Assembly: GCF_025821665.1 (NCBI RefSeq)
Contig: NZ_JACKSJ010000184.1
Location: 1-64,000, forward strand
Reading direction: 5' to 3'
DNA: 64,000 nt
DNA from: [Mycobacterium] manitobense
GTDB lineage: Bacteria > Actinomycetota > Actinomycetes > Mycobacteriales > Mycobacteriaceae
Under the pieces are notes generated by a model. It did not search any database and had not been told where the DNA came from. It saw only the letters and a list, made by a program, of their open reading frames with translations. Shown here one piece after another: positions 43,026-51,213 of the stretch. The translations under genes were made by a program, and so were the position numbers. Each line of letters begins with the position of its first letter. The stretch's first letter is position 1.

Positions 43026-43950
43026 CGCCCGCGCCGACCGGCGCCTTCGTCGCGATGCCCTCGCGGCGGAGTGCGTCCACGATCAGTGAGCGCAGCCTGC
43101 GGCTCACCTCGAACTGCTTGCCCGGCAGCGTGCGCGCCACCATCTGCAGGTTGACGGTGTCGAGTTCCATGCTCTCGACGCCCATCAGCGCGGGCTCGTC
43201 GAGCAGCAGGTCCGGGAGGCCGTCGTCCTTCATCGCGGCGCCCGAGACGTTGCGGAGCACCTCGTTGACGTGGTTGAGGTCCGCCGACGCCGGCACCGGG
43301 ACGTCGACGACCGCGCGCGCCCAGTCCTTGGACAGGTTCAGCGCCTTGACGATCTGACCGTTCGGCACGGTGTACATCTCGCCGTCGGCTGTGCGCAGCT
43401 TCGTCACCCGCAGGGTGACGTCCTCGACCGTGCCCTGCGCGGTCCCGCCGCCGTTCACGGTGAGCTCCACCAGATCACCGAAGCCGTACTGCTTCTCGGT
43501 GATGACGAAGAAGCCGGAGAGGAGGTCCTGGACGATGCGCTGGGCGCCGAAACCGAGCGCCGCGCCGAGCACCGCGGCCGGCGCCACCAGCGATCCGACC
43601 GGAAGGCCCATCTGGTTGGCGATGTCGACCGCGACCATCACGTAGAGCACGGCGATCGCCACCGACGAGATCACCGAGGCGAGCGCCTGCCGGTGCTTGA
43701 CGCTCTCCGAGCGCACCACGGCGTCGCTGTCGTCGATCCGGCTCAACCGGTTGCTGATCCGCTTTGCGACGTAGCGGATGACCCGGGTTGCGATCACCAC
43801 GAACACCAGGACCAGCAGGATGTGCAGGCCCTTGGTGGCCAACCAGTGGCCGAGGCTGTTCTGCCAGAAGCCGTGCCAGGAGTCGCCGAACGCCGCGAGG
43901 TTGCGGATGTCCGGGGTGTCGATGTCTGAGATGTCGATGTCTGAAGTCAT
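43012..43950 (-). CDS. MscS-family mechanosensitive channel
   Basis: A 312-residue small-conductance mechanosensitive channel: two or three membrane helices, the pore-lining TM3 (LVAPAAVLGAALGFGAQRIVQDLLSGFFV) with its Gly/Ala pattern, then the beta domain (GDLVELTVNGGGTAQGTVEDVTLR, YTVPNGQIV). The N terminus contains a short DIDISDIDTPDI repeat. It should open under osmotic downshock. The ATG at 43950 removes 25 residues of poor character. Confidence 0.9.
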   Translation of the reverse strand: MTSDIDISDIDTPDIRNLAAFGDSWHGFWQNSLGHWLATKGLHILLVLVFVVIATRVIRYVAKRISNRLSRIDDSDAVVRSESVKHRQALASVISSVAIAVLYVMVAVDIANQMGLPVGSLVAPAAVLGAALGFGAQRIVQDLLSGFFVITEKQYGFGDLVELTVNGGGTAQGTVEDVTLRVTKLRTADGEMYTVPNGQIVKALNLSKDWARAVVDVPVPASADLNHVNEVLRNVSGAAMKDDGLPDLLLDEPALMGVESMELDTVNLQMVARTLPGKQFEVSRRLRSLIVDALRREGIATKAPVGAGASRN

Positions 43951-44026
43951 CGCCCGGAAGCCTTCCCTCTGCCCGCGGGGGGCCAAACACCGCGACGCGG
44001 ACCTGTTACCGGGCCCACACAACATG

Positions 44027-44051
44027 TATGATGAGTTGGCAACTCATCATA
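44027..44051. promoter_or_regulatory. GntR-type operator upstream of the sugar-acid dehydratase gene
   Basis: Arms TATGATGAGTTG and CAACTCATCATA (12 bp each, perfect) flank a single central G at 44039. A -10-like TATGAT lies at 44027-44032 inside the left arm, so a bound repressor would block initiation. The GntR gene downstream in the same unit is the obvious ligand-responsive regulator. AGGAG at 44065-44070 serves the dehydratase start. Confidence 0.7.
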
Positions 44052-44076
44052 TGTCTACGCCCTCCAGGAGTTCCTG

Positions 44077-45198
44077 ATGTCCGACCGCATCCGCCACCTC
44101 ACGCTCTCCCACGTCGTCCTGCCGCTCGACAACCCGGTCAGCGACGCCAAGGTGCTCACCGGGCGGCAGAAGCCGCTCACCGAGACCGTGCTGCTGTTCG
44201 TCGAGGTCGTCACCGAGGACGGCCACGAGGGCATGGGGTTCAGCTACTCGAAGCGGGCGGGCGGCCGGGCGCAGTACGCCCACCTGGCCGAGATCGCCGA
44301 CACCGTGCTCGGCCAGGACCCGTCCGACATCGACCGCATCTACCAGTCGCTGCTGTGGGCGGGCGCGTCGGTGGGCCGCTCGGGCGTCGCCACACAGGCG
44401 ATCGCGGCGCTCGACGTCGCCCTGTGGGACCTCAAGGCGCGCCGGGCCGGCCTGCCGCTGGCCAAGCTGCTCGGTGCGCACCGCGATTCCTGCCGGGTGT
44501 ACAACACCTCCGGCGGCTTCCTGCAGGCCTCGGTCGAGGAGATCAAGGAGAAGGCCACCGCGTCGCTCGAATCGGGCATCGGCGGCATCAAGATCAAGGT
44601 CGGTCAGCCCGACTGGCAGACCGACCTCGACCGGGTGGCCGCCATGCGCGAACACCTCGGTGACGCCCCGCTGATGGTGGACGCCAACCAGCAGTGGGAC
44701 CGGGCCCGCGCCCGACGGATGTGCCGTGAGCTCGAGCGCTTCGACCTGATCTGGATCGAGGAGCCGCTGGACGCCTGGGACGCCGTCGGTCACGCCGACC
44801 TCAGCCACACCTTCGACACCCCGATCGCCACCGGCGAGATGCTCACCTCGGTGCCCGAGCACCTGGCGCTGCTCGACGCCGGGTACCGCGGCATCGTGCA
44901 GCCCGACGCCCCTCGGATCGGCGGCATCACGCCGTTCCTGCGCTTCGCGACGCTGGCCTCCCAGGCCGGGCTGGCCCTGGCGCCGCACTACGCGATGGAG
45001 ATCCACCTGCACCTGGCCGCGGCGTACCCCACCGAGCCGTGGGTCGAGCACTTCGAATGGCTCAACCCGCTGTTCGACGAGCGCATCGAGATCCGCGACG
45101 GCCGGATGTGGCTGCCGGAGCGGCCCGGCCTCGGCTTCACCCTGAGCGACCGGATGCGGTCGCTGACCAAGGAGTCCGCGTCGTTCGGTACGCGATGA
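44077..45198 (+). CDS. Enolase-superfamily sugar-acid dehydratase (L-talarate/galactarate dehydratase-like)
   Basis: A 373-residue mandelate-racemase-group enzyme. Catalytic features follow L-talarate/galactarate dehydratase: the KIK pair in GGIKIKVGQ, metal ligands in DANQQW, IEEPL and TGEM, an Asp in QPDAPRIGG, and the His in APHYAMEIHLHLA, with the C-terminal WVEHFEWLNPLFDERIE typical of that subgroup. It dehydrates an acid sugar to a 2-keto-3-deoxy acid. It is 7 bp upstream of its GntR regulator and behind the palindromic operator. Confidence 0.85.
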   Translation: MSDRIRHLTLSHVVLPLDNPVSDAKVLTGRQKPLTETVLLFVEVVTEDGHEGMGFSYSKRAGGRAQYAHLAEIADTVLGQDPSDIDRIYQSLLWAGASVGRSGVATQAIAALDVALWDLKARRAGLPLAKLLGAHRDSCRVYNTSGGFLQASVEEIKEKATASLESGIGGIKIKVGQPDWQTDLDRVAAMREHLGDAPLMVDANQQWDRARARRMCRELERFDLIWIEEPLDAWDAVGHADLSHTFDTPIATGEMLTSVPEHLALLDAGYRGIVQPDAPRIGGITPFLRFATLASQAGLALAPHYAMEIHLHLAAAYPTEPWVEHFEWLNPLFDERIEIRDGRMWLPERPGLGFTLSDRMRSLTKESASFGTR

Positions 45199-45205
45199 TC
45201 TATCC

Positions 45206-45889
45206 GTGACGACGACATTGGCGGCCGGGGTGGTCGCCGGGCTGAAGGACAAGATCTTCACCGGCGCCCTGCTGCCCGGCCACAAGCTGCCCTCCGAAGC
45301 CGAGCTGATCGAGGAGTTCGGAGTGTCGCGCACGGTGGTCCGCGAGGCCGTCACCCGCCTGCGTGCCGAGGGTCTGGTCGAAACATTCCAGGGCCGTGGG
45401 TCGTTCGTGCTCGCCGTGCCCGAGCCCACGTCGTTCACCGTCGAGTCCGCAGCACTGCGCACCCACCGCGACGTGCTCGACATGGTGGACTTCCGGCTCG
45501 GCGTGGAGTCCGAGACGGCCGCACTGGCCGCCGCCCGCATCGACGACGCAGGCCGCGAGACCATCCGGTCGGCGCTGGCGGCCTTCGTCGCGGCTGCGCC
45601 CGAGGACGCCGTCGAGGCCGACTTCCGCTTCCACCGCGCCGTCGCGGCGGTCAGCGCGAACCGCTTCTGCCTGGAACTGCTCGACTCGCTGGGCCCGATG
45701 ATGATCATGCTGCCGCGCACCCGGCTCGGCGCCGAGTACTCGATCACCGACGCCGGCCATGCCGCGCGGGTGCAGCGCGAGCACGACGACATCGCGGCCG
45801 CGGTGCTGGCCGGCGAACCCGACACCGCCCGCGCCGCGATGCGGCTGCACCTGGGCAACACCCGAAGGCGGCTGGCCGCCGGGCGGTGA
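45206..45889 (+). CDS. FadR-subfamily GntR regulator (FCD domain)
   Basis: A 227-residue GntR regulator. The helix-turn-helix is LPSEAELIEEFGVSRTVVREAVTRLRAEGLVE (about residues 28-59). The FCD domain has the metal-site pattern (DFRLGVESETAALAA, FRFHRAVA, REHDDIAAAV). GTG start, 7 bp after the dehydratase gene. It probably represses the dehydratase gene through the site at 44027-44051 and responds to a sugar acid. Confidence 0.88.
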   Translation: MTTTLAAGVVAGLKDKIFTGALLPGHKLPSEAELIEEFGVSRTVVREAVTRLRAEGLVETFQGRGSFVLAVPEPTSFTVESAALRTHRDVLDMVDFRLGVESETAALAAARIDDAGRETIRSALAAFVAAAPEDAVEADFRFHRAVAAVSANRFCLELLDSLGPMMIMLPRTRLGAEYSITDAGHAARVQREHDDIAAAVLAGEPDTARAAMRLHLGNTRRRLAAGR

Positions 45890-45900
45890 TCCGGACTCCG

Positions 45901-45956
45901 CGAGTGTGAAACGTGGGCGGAGATCCGGCCGGATTCCCGCCCACGTTTCACACTCG
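45901..45956. other. 56-bp near-perfect palindrome between convergent genes
   Basis: Twenty-base arms (CGAGTGTGAAACGTGGGCGG at 45901-45920 and its exact complement at 45937-45956) are joined by a 16-base centre that is itself nearly palindromic around CCGG/CCGG. The RNA could fold into a stem of about 26-28 bp. It may act as a bidirectional terminator, but it is longer than usual, has no T tract, and could instead be a mobile or repeated palindromic element. Confidence 0.8.
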
Positions 45957-45962
45957 TGAGGG

Positions 45963-47486
45963 CTAGACGCCCACTTTTTCTGCGGGATCCGCGGATTCGG
46001 CCTTGGCCTTCCGCGCCGACATCAGGTGCCGGATCACGGGCAGCGCGATCAGCAGGATGAAGATGGCCAGGATCACCCCGGAGATGGGCCGGGTGAAGAA
46101 GCCCGTCGCGTCGCCGCCGAAGATGAGCAGCGAACGGCGCGTGCTGGATTCGATGATGGATCCGAGCACGAACGCCAGCACCATCGGGCCTGGATCGAAG
46201 CCGGCCTTCTTCATCAGGTAGCCGATCACGCCGAAGGCCACCATCAGGTAGATGTCGAAGACCGAGTTGTTGATCGTGTAGACGCCGAGGATGGTGATGA
46301 GCGCAGTGATCGGCGCCAGGATCGCCGGGCGGACCCGCAGGATCCGCACGAACAGTCCGACCAGCGGGATCGACAGGATCAGCAGCAGGATGTTGCCGAT
46401 GTACATCGAGTTGATGACGCCCCAGAACACGTCGGGGTGCTCGGTGACGAGCTGCGGACCGGGCGAGACGCCGAGGATCAGCAAGGCGCCGAACAGCATC
46501 GCCATCGTCGCGTTGGCCGGCAGACCGATGGTCAGCAGCGGGATGAACGACGACGTCGCCGCCGCGTTGTTCGCGGTCTCGGGTGCGGCCACGCCTTCGA
46601 TCGCGCCGCGACCGAACCGCTCGGGGGTCTTGGAGCGGCGCTTCTCCGTGGCATAGGCCACGATCGAGGACAGCACCGCACCGCCGCCGGGCAGCACGCC
46701 TAGCACGAAGCCGATGATCGACCCGCGGCCGATGGCACCCGAGGACTGCTTGAGCTCCGCTTTCGACGGCCAGACGTTGCCGACCTTGGTCGGTGGCTGC
46801 ACCTTGCGGTGACGTTGCTCGAGGTTGTAAAGGATCTCGCCGACACCGAACAGGCCCATGGCGACCACCACGAAGTCGATGCCGTCGGCGAGCTGCAGGC
46901 TGTCGAACGTGAAACGGCTTGCGCCGCTGAAGCTGTCACGGCCGACGGTGGCCAGCAGCAGGCCGATCGTGCCCGCGATCAGTGCCTTGAGCTTGTTGCC
47001 GCTGCCGATCGTCGCGACGAGCAGGACGCCGAGCAGGGCGAGCGCCGCGTACTCCGGCGGCCCGAAATCCAGCGCGACGCTGGCGACCACCGGGGCCAGC
47101 AGGGTCAGGCCGACGATCGAGATGGTCGCGCCGACAAAGGATCCGATGGCCGCGATGCCCAGCGCGGTGCCGGCCTTGCCCTGTTTCGCCAGCGCGAAAC
47201 CGTCGAACACGGTGACCACCGAGGACGCCTCACCGGGCAGCCGGAGCAGCACCGAGGTGATGGTGCCGCCGTACTGGGCGCCGTAGTAGATGCCGGCCAG
47301 CATGATGATCGCCGACACCGGGTCGATGGTGTAGGTGATCGGCAGCAGGATGGCGATCGTTGCCGCGGGGCCAAGGCCCGGCAGCACGCCGATGATCATC
47401 CCGATCAGCACGCCCGCCAGGCAGTACAGCAGGTTCTTCGGCTCGACGACGAGGGCGAACCCGTCGAGAAACGCGGTGAAGTCCAT
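45963..47486 (-). CDS. TctA-like large permease of a tripartite tricarboxylate-type transporter
   Basis: The 507-residue large membrane component, with about ten to twelve helices and the family signature GVLPGLGPAATIAILLPITY near the N terminus and its repeat VLPGGGAVLSSIVAYATEK mid-protein. It works with TctB and the binding protein TctC to import di- or tricarboxylates or related acids using an ion gradient. Start at ATG 47486, 15 bp after tctB. Confidence 0.93.
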   Translation of the reverse strand: MDFTAFLDGFALVVEPKNLLYCLAGVLIGMIIGVLPGLGPAATIAILLPITYTIDPVSAIIMLAGIYYGAQYGGTITSVLLRLPGEASSVVTVFDGFALAKQGKAGTALGIAAIGSFVGATISIVGLTLLAPVVASVALDFGPPEYAALALLGVLLVATIGSGNKLKALIAGTIGLLLATVGRDSFSGASRFTFDSLQLADGIDFVVVAMGLFGVGEILYNLEQRHRKVQPPTKVGNVWPSKAELKQSSGAIGRGSIIGFVLGVLPGGGAVLSSIVAYATEKRRSKTPERFGRGAIEGVAAPETANNAAATSSFIPLLTIGLPANATMAMLFGALLILGVSPGPQLVTEHPDVFWGVINSMYIGNILLLILSIPLVGLFVRILRVRPAILAPITALITILGVYTINNSVFDIYLMVAFGVIGYLMKKAGFDPGPMVLAFVLGSIIESSTRRSLLIFGGDATGFFTRPISGVILAIFILLIALPVIRHLMSARKAKAESADPAEKVGV

Positions 47487-47501
47487 GGATTCGGTCGATT
47501 C

Positions 47502-48083
47502 TCAGAAGTTGATCAGGTGCGGCAACGGAATTCGCAGCCCGTAGAGGAACAGGAAGTAGAAGACGGTCACCGTCACCACACTGATCACCACGGTGTTGCG
47601 CCAGCTCTCCCCGCCGAGGAAGCGCAGCCAGATGACCGAAAGCACCAGCGCGGGGATCTCGAAGCCGGTGAGCGGCAACAGCAGACCGAACGCGACAAAG
47701 GTGACGATGCCCGCCACCGGCAGCCAGCTGCTGCGGGTGAACGCCTCGCTGTCGCCGAGGCCGCGGCCCACCACGAGCAGGATCGCCGACAGCATCGCGA
47801 TCACGACGCTGACGAGGAACGGCCACAGGCCCGGACCCGGCTCGGCCGGCGATCCGAGTCCGTACCCCCAGGCCAGCACAGCACCGCCGACCCCGATCGC
47901 GATCCCGACCAGTGCGCCGACGGTCTGGTAGAGCGGACCGCCCTGCGGCGGGCGGTCCTCCTCCAGCTCGTGGGCGACCTCGGCCTCGATCTCGGCGAGG
48001 ATGTCGCGGGTGTGCGGGTGATCGGGGTGCGGCGCCTCGACGGCGCCGCCGTCCTCGGCCGGTCCCTTGGCGGTGGAGTTCAC
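47502..48083 (-). CDS. TctB-like small permease subunit
   Basis: The 193-residue small membrane component: an acidic, His-containing cytoplasmic head of about 50 residues, longer than in most TctB proteins, then four hydrophobic helices. GTG start three bases after the tctC stop, so it is coupled with the binding protein gene. Sequence conservation in this family is low; operon position supports the call. Confidence 0.88.
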   Translation of the reverse strand: MNSTAKGPAEDGGAVEAPHPDHPHTRDILAEIEAEVAHELEEDRPPQGGPLYQTVGALVGIAIGVGGAVLAWGYGLGSPAEPGPGLWPFLVSVVIAMLSAILLVVGRGLGDSEAFTRSSWLPVAGIVTFVAFGLLLPLTGFEIPALVLSVIWLRFLGGESWRNTVVISVVTVTVFYFLFLYGLRIPLPHLINF

Positions 48084-48086
48084 GGG

Positions 48087-49109
48087 CTAGCCCTCGTTGC
48101 GGAGATTGATGTCGTACTGCTCGACCAGGTCGGCGTAGCGCTGCTGATCCTCCTTGAGCTGGGCGAGCACCTCGTCACCGGAGAGCTCCATCGGAGTCAG
48201 GCTGTTCTGCTTGTTGAAGTCCTTGTAGGCCTCGGTCTCGAAGGTGGCCTTCATGCCTTCGACGAGCTTGTCGCGGACGTCCTGCGGCGTCTCCTTGGGC
48301 ACCGTCATGAACCGGTACTGCGTCACCTCGACGTCGAGGCCCTGCTCCTTGGCGGTCGGCACCTCGGGCAGGTACTCGATGCGGTCGGGCCCGAACACCG
48401 CCAGCGGGGTCAGCTTGCCGGACTGGATGTTCTCGATCGCCTCGCCGACCTGGATGCTTGCCACGTCGACCTGGTTGCCGAGCACCGCGGCCAGCGCCGG
48501 GGCGCCGCCGTCGAAGGGGACGGCCTGGGCGTTGACGTTGGAGGTCTTGAACAGCAGCGCGGCCGACAGCTGGGCGCCGGTGCCGACGCCGGTGGTGCCG
48601 TAGCGGATGGTCTTGGTGGCCCGCTTGACGTCGTCGAGGTTGCGCAGGCCGCTCTGCGGGTTGGTGACCAGGACGTAGTCGTCGCGCGAGACGCCCTGCA
48701 CGACGTCGAAGTCGTCGATCTTGGTGACCTCGTCGGGCGCCACCGCGAGCGGGGTGATGGTGAACAGCGAGGCGTTCTGGATGGCGATCTTCGAGCCGTC
48801 CGGCGTGGCCTTGGCGACCTCGGCGGCCGCGAGCGCGCCGTTGGCGCCCTCCCGGTTGATGACGGGGAAGGAGGCGCCGAGATCGTCGGACAGGCCCTTG
48901 GAGATGGCGCGGCTGATCAGGTCGCTGGAGCCGCCGGCCGAGGCGCCGACGTACATCTCGACGGTGCCCGATGGCCAGGAGTCCCCGGATCCACCGCCGG
49001 TCGAACTCTGCACACCGCTGCACGCGGTGAGCAGCAGGCCGGCGGCGGCGGTGACGGCCACACCGGCGCGGCGGGCGCGGCGGGTGCGGGAAGCGGTGGT
49101 GAGCGGCAT
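48087..49109 (-). CDS. TctC-like solute-binding lipoprotein
   Basis: A 340-residue TTT-family binding protein with lipobox LLLTAC and the typical mature start region (VEMYVGASAGGSSDLISRAISKGL). Later landmarks are TGVGTGAQLSAALLF and PFDGGAPALAAVLGNQVD. It captures the substrate outside the membrane. The ATG at 49109 has AGGAG nine bases upstream. First gene of the tctCBA operon, divergent from the LysR gene. The ligand is not evident; a sugar acid fits the neighbouring dehydratase. Confidence 0.9.
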   Translation of the reverse strand: MPLTTASRTRRARRAGVAVTAAAGLLLTACSGVQSSTGGGSGDSWPSGTVEMYVGASAGGSSDLISRAISKGLSDDLGASFPVINREGANGALAAAEVAKATPDGSKIAIQNASLFTITPLAVAPDEVTKIDDFDVVQGVSRDDYVLVTNPQSGLRNLDDVKRATKTIRYGTTGVGTGAQLSAALLFKTSNVNAQAVPFDGGAPALAAVLGNQVDVASIQVGEAIENIQSGKLTPLAVFGPDRIEYLPEVPTAKEQGLDVEVTQYRFMTVPKETPQDVRDKLVEGMKATFETEAYKDFNKQNSLTPMELSGDEVLAQLKEDQQRYADLVEQYDINLRNEG

Positions 49110-49183
49110 GGCTATCACTCCTGTGTGATCTGTGGTCGACGCCGACGGTGAGTGTGGTCGCCGTCACGTACAAGGTAGAAACA

Positions 49184-49226
49184 ATCAGTGATACCTGTCC
49201 AACGCCTTTCTGGCATCGTTTGATAC
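49184..49226. promoter_or_regulatory. Candidate LysR binding sites between tctC and lysR genes
   Basis: Two ATC...GAT dyads (ATCAGTGAT at 49184-49192 and ATCGTTTGAT at 49215-49224), each followed by AC to give a direct TGATAC repeat 32 bp apart, about three helical turns. This fits recognition plus activation sites of a LysR protein. No experimental support. Confidence 0.4.
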
Positions 49227-49235
49227 TTTGCGTGC

Positions 49236-50174
49236 ATGACAGTGACGTTGGACCAGGTCCGCTGCTTCATCGCGGTGGCCGAGGAGCTGCATTTCGGTCG
49301 CGCGGCGGACCGGCTGGCGATGACGCAGCCCCCGCTGAGCCGGCAGATCCAGAAACTCGAGCGCGCCGTCGGCGCCGGCCTGCTCGACCGGGACAACCGC
49401 CGGGTGCTGCTCACCCCGGCGGGCGCCGCGTTCCTGGAGGACTGCTACCGGATGCTCAACACGCTCGACGCGGCGACCGCGCACGCGCAGCGGGTGGAGC
49501 GCGGTTCGGCGGGCACGCTGCACCTCGGCTTCACCGCGGTGTCGGCGATCGCCATCCTCGGCCCGCTGCTCAACCTGCTGGGCAGCGAGCTGCCCGACAT
49601 CGAGGTGGTGCTGCACGAGCGGGTGACCGGCGCCCAGGTCGACGGCATCCGCCGCGGTGAACTCGACCTGGGGCTGGCACGGCCGCCGTTCGACACCGCG
49701 CTGCTCGCCTCACAGATCGTGGCGCGCGAACCGCTGCGCGCGGTGGTCCCCGTCGGCCATCCCCTCGCCGCGATCACCCGGCCACTGGAACCGCAGGACT
49801 TCGACGGCCTGCCGGTGATCAGCTACCACCCCATCCAGGCGCGCTACTTCCACGAGCTGACCGTGCGGTTCCTGTTCAACGGCCACCCCCGCATCACGCA
49901 GCGGGTGCAGCAGATCCTCACGGCGGTGCTGCTGGTGGCCGCGGGCGAGGGGGTCGCGCTCGTGCCGGCCAGCGCCACCGCGCTGAAGGTCGACGGCGTG
50001 GTCTACCGGGCGCTCACCGACGTGTTCGGCGGTCACCCCGACAGCGATCCGGCCCGGCCGGTGGAACTGCACGCGATCTACCCGCGGCAGGGCCTGACGC
50101 CGCTGCTGCGGGAGGTGCTGCGGCTGGTGGCGCGCTCGGCCGAGCATCTCGACGAGTTGTTCGGCGCGCATTAG
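49236..50174 (+). CDS. LysR-family transcriptional regulator
   Basis: A 312-residue LysR regulator: N-terminal HTH (LDQVRCFIAVAEELHFGRAADRLAMTQPPLSRQIQKLE, residues 5-42) and a two-lobed effector domain. Divergent from tctCBA with a 126-bp gap holding paired TGATAC sites, so it is likely the substrate-responsive activator of the transporter. Confidence 0.92.
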   Translation: MTVTLDQVRCFIAVAEELHFGRAADRLAMTQPPLSRQIQKLERAVGAGLLDRDNRRVLLTPAGAAFLEDCYRMLNTLDAATAHAQRVERGSAGTLHLGFTAVSAIAILGPLLNLLGSELPDIEVVLHERVTGAQVDGIRRGELDLGLARPPFDTALLASQIVAREPLRAVVPVGHPLAAITRPLEPQDFDGLPVISYHPIQARYFHELTVRFLFNGHPRITQRVQQILTAVLLVAAGEGVALVPASATALKVDGVVYRALTDVFGGHPDSDPARPVELHAIYPRQGLTPLLREVLRLVARSAEHLDELFGAH

Positions 50175-50196
50175 AGCCAGCGCCGGGAGCCCTCCG

Positions 50197-51213
50197 TCAG
50201 CCGGCGGCCAGTCCGAGCACCCGCTCGGCGTTGCCCGAGGCGATCTTGCGGAGGTCGGCCGCCGCGACCGGCGCGGTCCGGAGCAGTTCGGCGCCCGCGG
50301 TGTTCGCACGGTAGGGGTAGTCCACCGAGTACAGCACCCGGTCGACGCCCATGACGTCGAGCGCACACCGCAGCGGCGGCGGGGTGAAGTAACCGCTCGT
50401 CGTCACCACGAAGTGGTCGAGGAAGTACTCCGCCACCGGCCGCTGCAGACCGGTGACCGCCGGGGACAACCCGTCCTGCGCACGGATCAACGAGAACGGC
50501 AGGTTCTCGCCCATGTGGCCGACGATGAAGCGGAGCCCGGGAAAGCGGTCGAAGACGCCGGCCAGGATCAGCCGCAGGCAGTGCATGCCCAGCTCCGCAT
50601 GCCATCCCCAGGCCGCCGTCGACAGGAAGTAGGCGCTGCGTTCGGGGAGCCCGCCGAAGTAGGCCTGCTGCACGGCGCGCGGCGGCGGTGTCGGGTGCAG
50701 GTACAGCGGCACGTCGAGGTGCTGCGCGGCTTCGAAGATCGGGGTGAAGCGCGGGTCGTCGAGGAAGGCGCCGCCCTCGGTGCCGTTCAGGAAACCTCCC
50801 ACGCAGGCGAGTTCGCGCACGCCACGCTCCAATTCGGTCGCCGCGGCGTCCGCGTCCTTGAGCGCGAGGCTCGCGAACATGGCCAGCCGTCCGGGGTGGC
50901 GCCGGGTCGCGGCGAACGCCGCGTCGTTGGCGTCGCGGACCAGCGCGGTCGCATCCGCAGGCGCCAGCGACTCCTGCCCGCCCGCGGCCAGCGACATGAC
51001 CTGCAGGTCGACTCCCCCGGCGTCCATCGCGCTCAACCGGCCGTCGTCCAGGTCGAGCAGCCGGCCCTCCAGCACGTCGGACCGCGCGACGTCCGGGGTG
51101 AACGCCGCAGTGGCAGCGAGGAACTCGGGCGTCGTGAAGTGCTCCTCGAGGGTGATCACGCGAAGCTCGGTGTGGTCGTCGCCGACGGGTGAGGCGGGTA
51201 TCCGCAGCGTCAT
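50197..51213 (-). CDS. Amidohydrolase-family metal-dependent decarboxylase (ACMSD/gamma-resorcylate type)
   Basis: A 338-residue TIM-barrel enzyme of the amidohydrolase_2 group. The N-terminal ITLEEHF, the mid-barrel LHPTPPP, IVGHMGENLPF and the late SVDYPY follow metal-dependent non-oxidative aromatic decarboxylases such as gamma-resorcylate and 2,3-dihydroxybenzoate decarboxylase. The ATG overlaps the stop of the FAD subunit gene (TGATG), so it is co-translated with the molybdenum oxidoreductase. The exact substrate is unknown; hydrolysis instead of decarboxylation is possible. Confidence 0.82.
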   Translation of the reverse strand: MTLRIPASPVGDDHTELRVITLEEHFTTPEFLAATAAFTPDVARSDVLEGRLLDLDDGRLSAMDAGGVDLQVMSLAAGGQESLAPADATALVRDANDAAFAATRRHPGRLAMFASLALKDADAAATELERGVRELACVGGFLNGTEGGAFLDDPRFTPIFEAAQHLDVPLYLHPTPPPRAVQQAYFGGLPERSAYFLSTAAWGWHAELGMHCLRLILAGVFDRFPGLRFIVGHMGENLPFSLIRAQDGLSPAVTGLQRPVAEYFLDHFVVTTSGYFTPPPLRCALDVMGVDRVLYSVDYPYRANTAGAELLRTAPVAAADLRKIASGNAERVLGLAAG

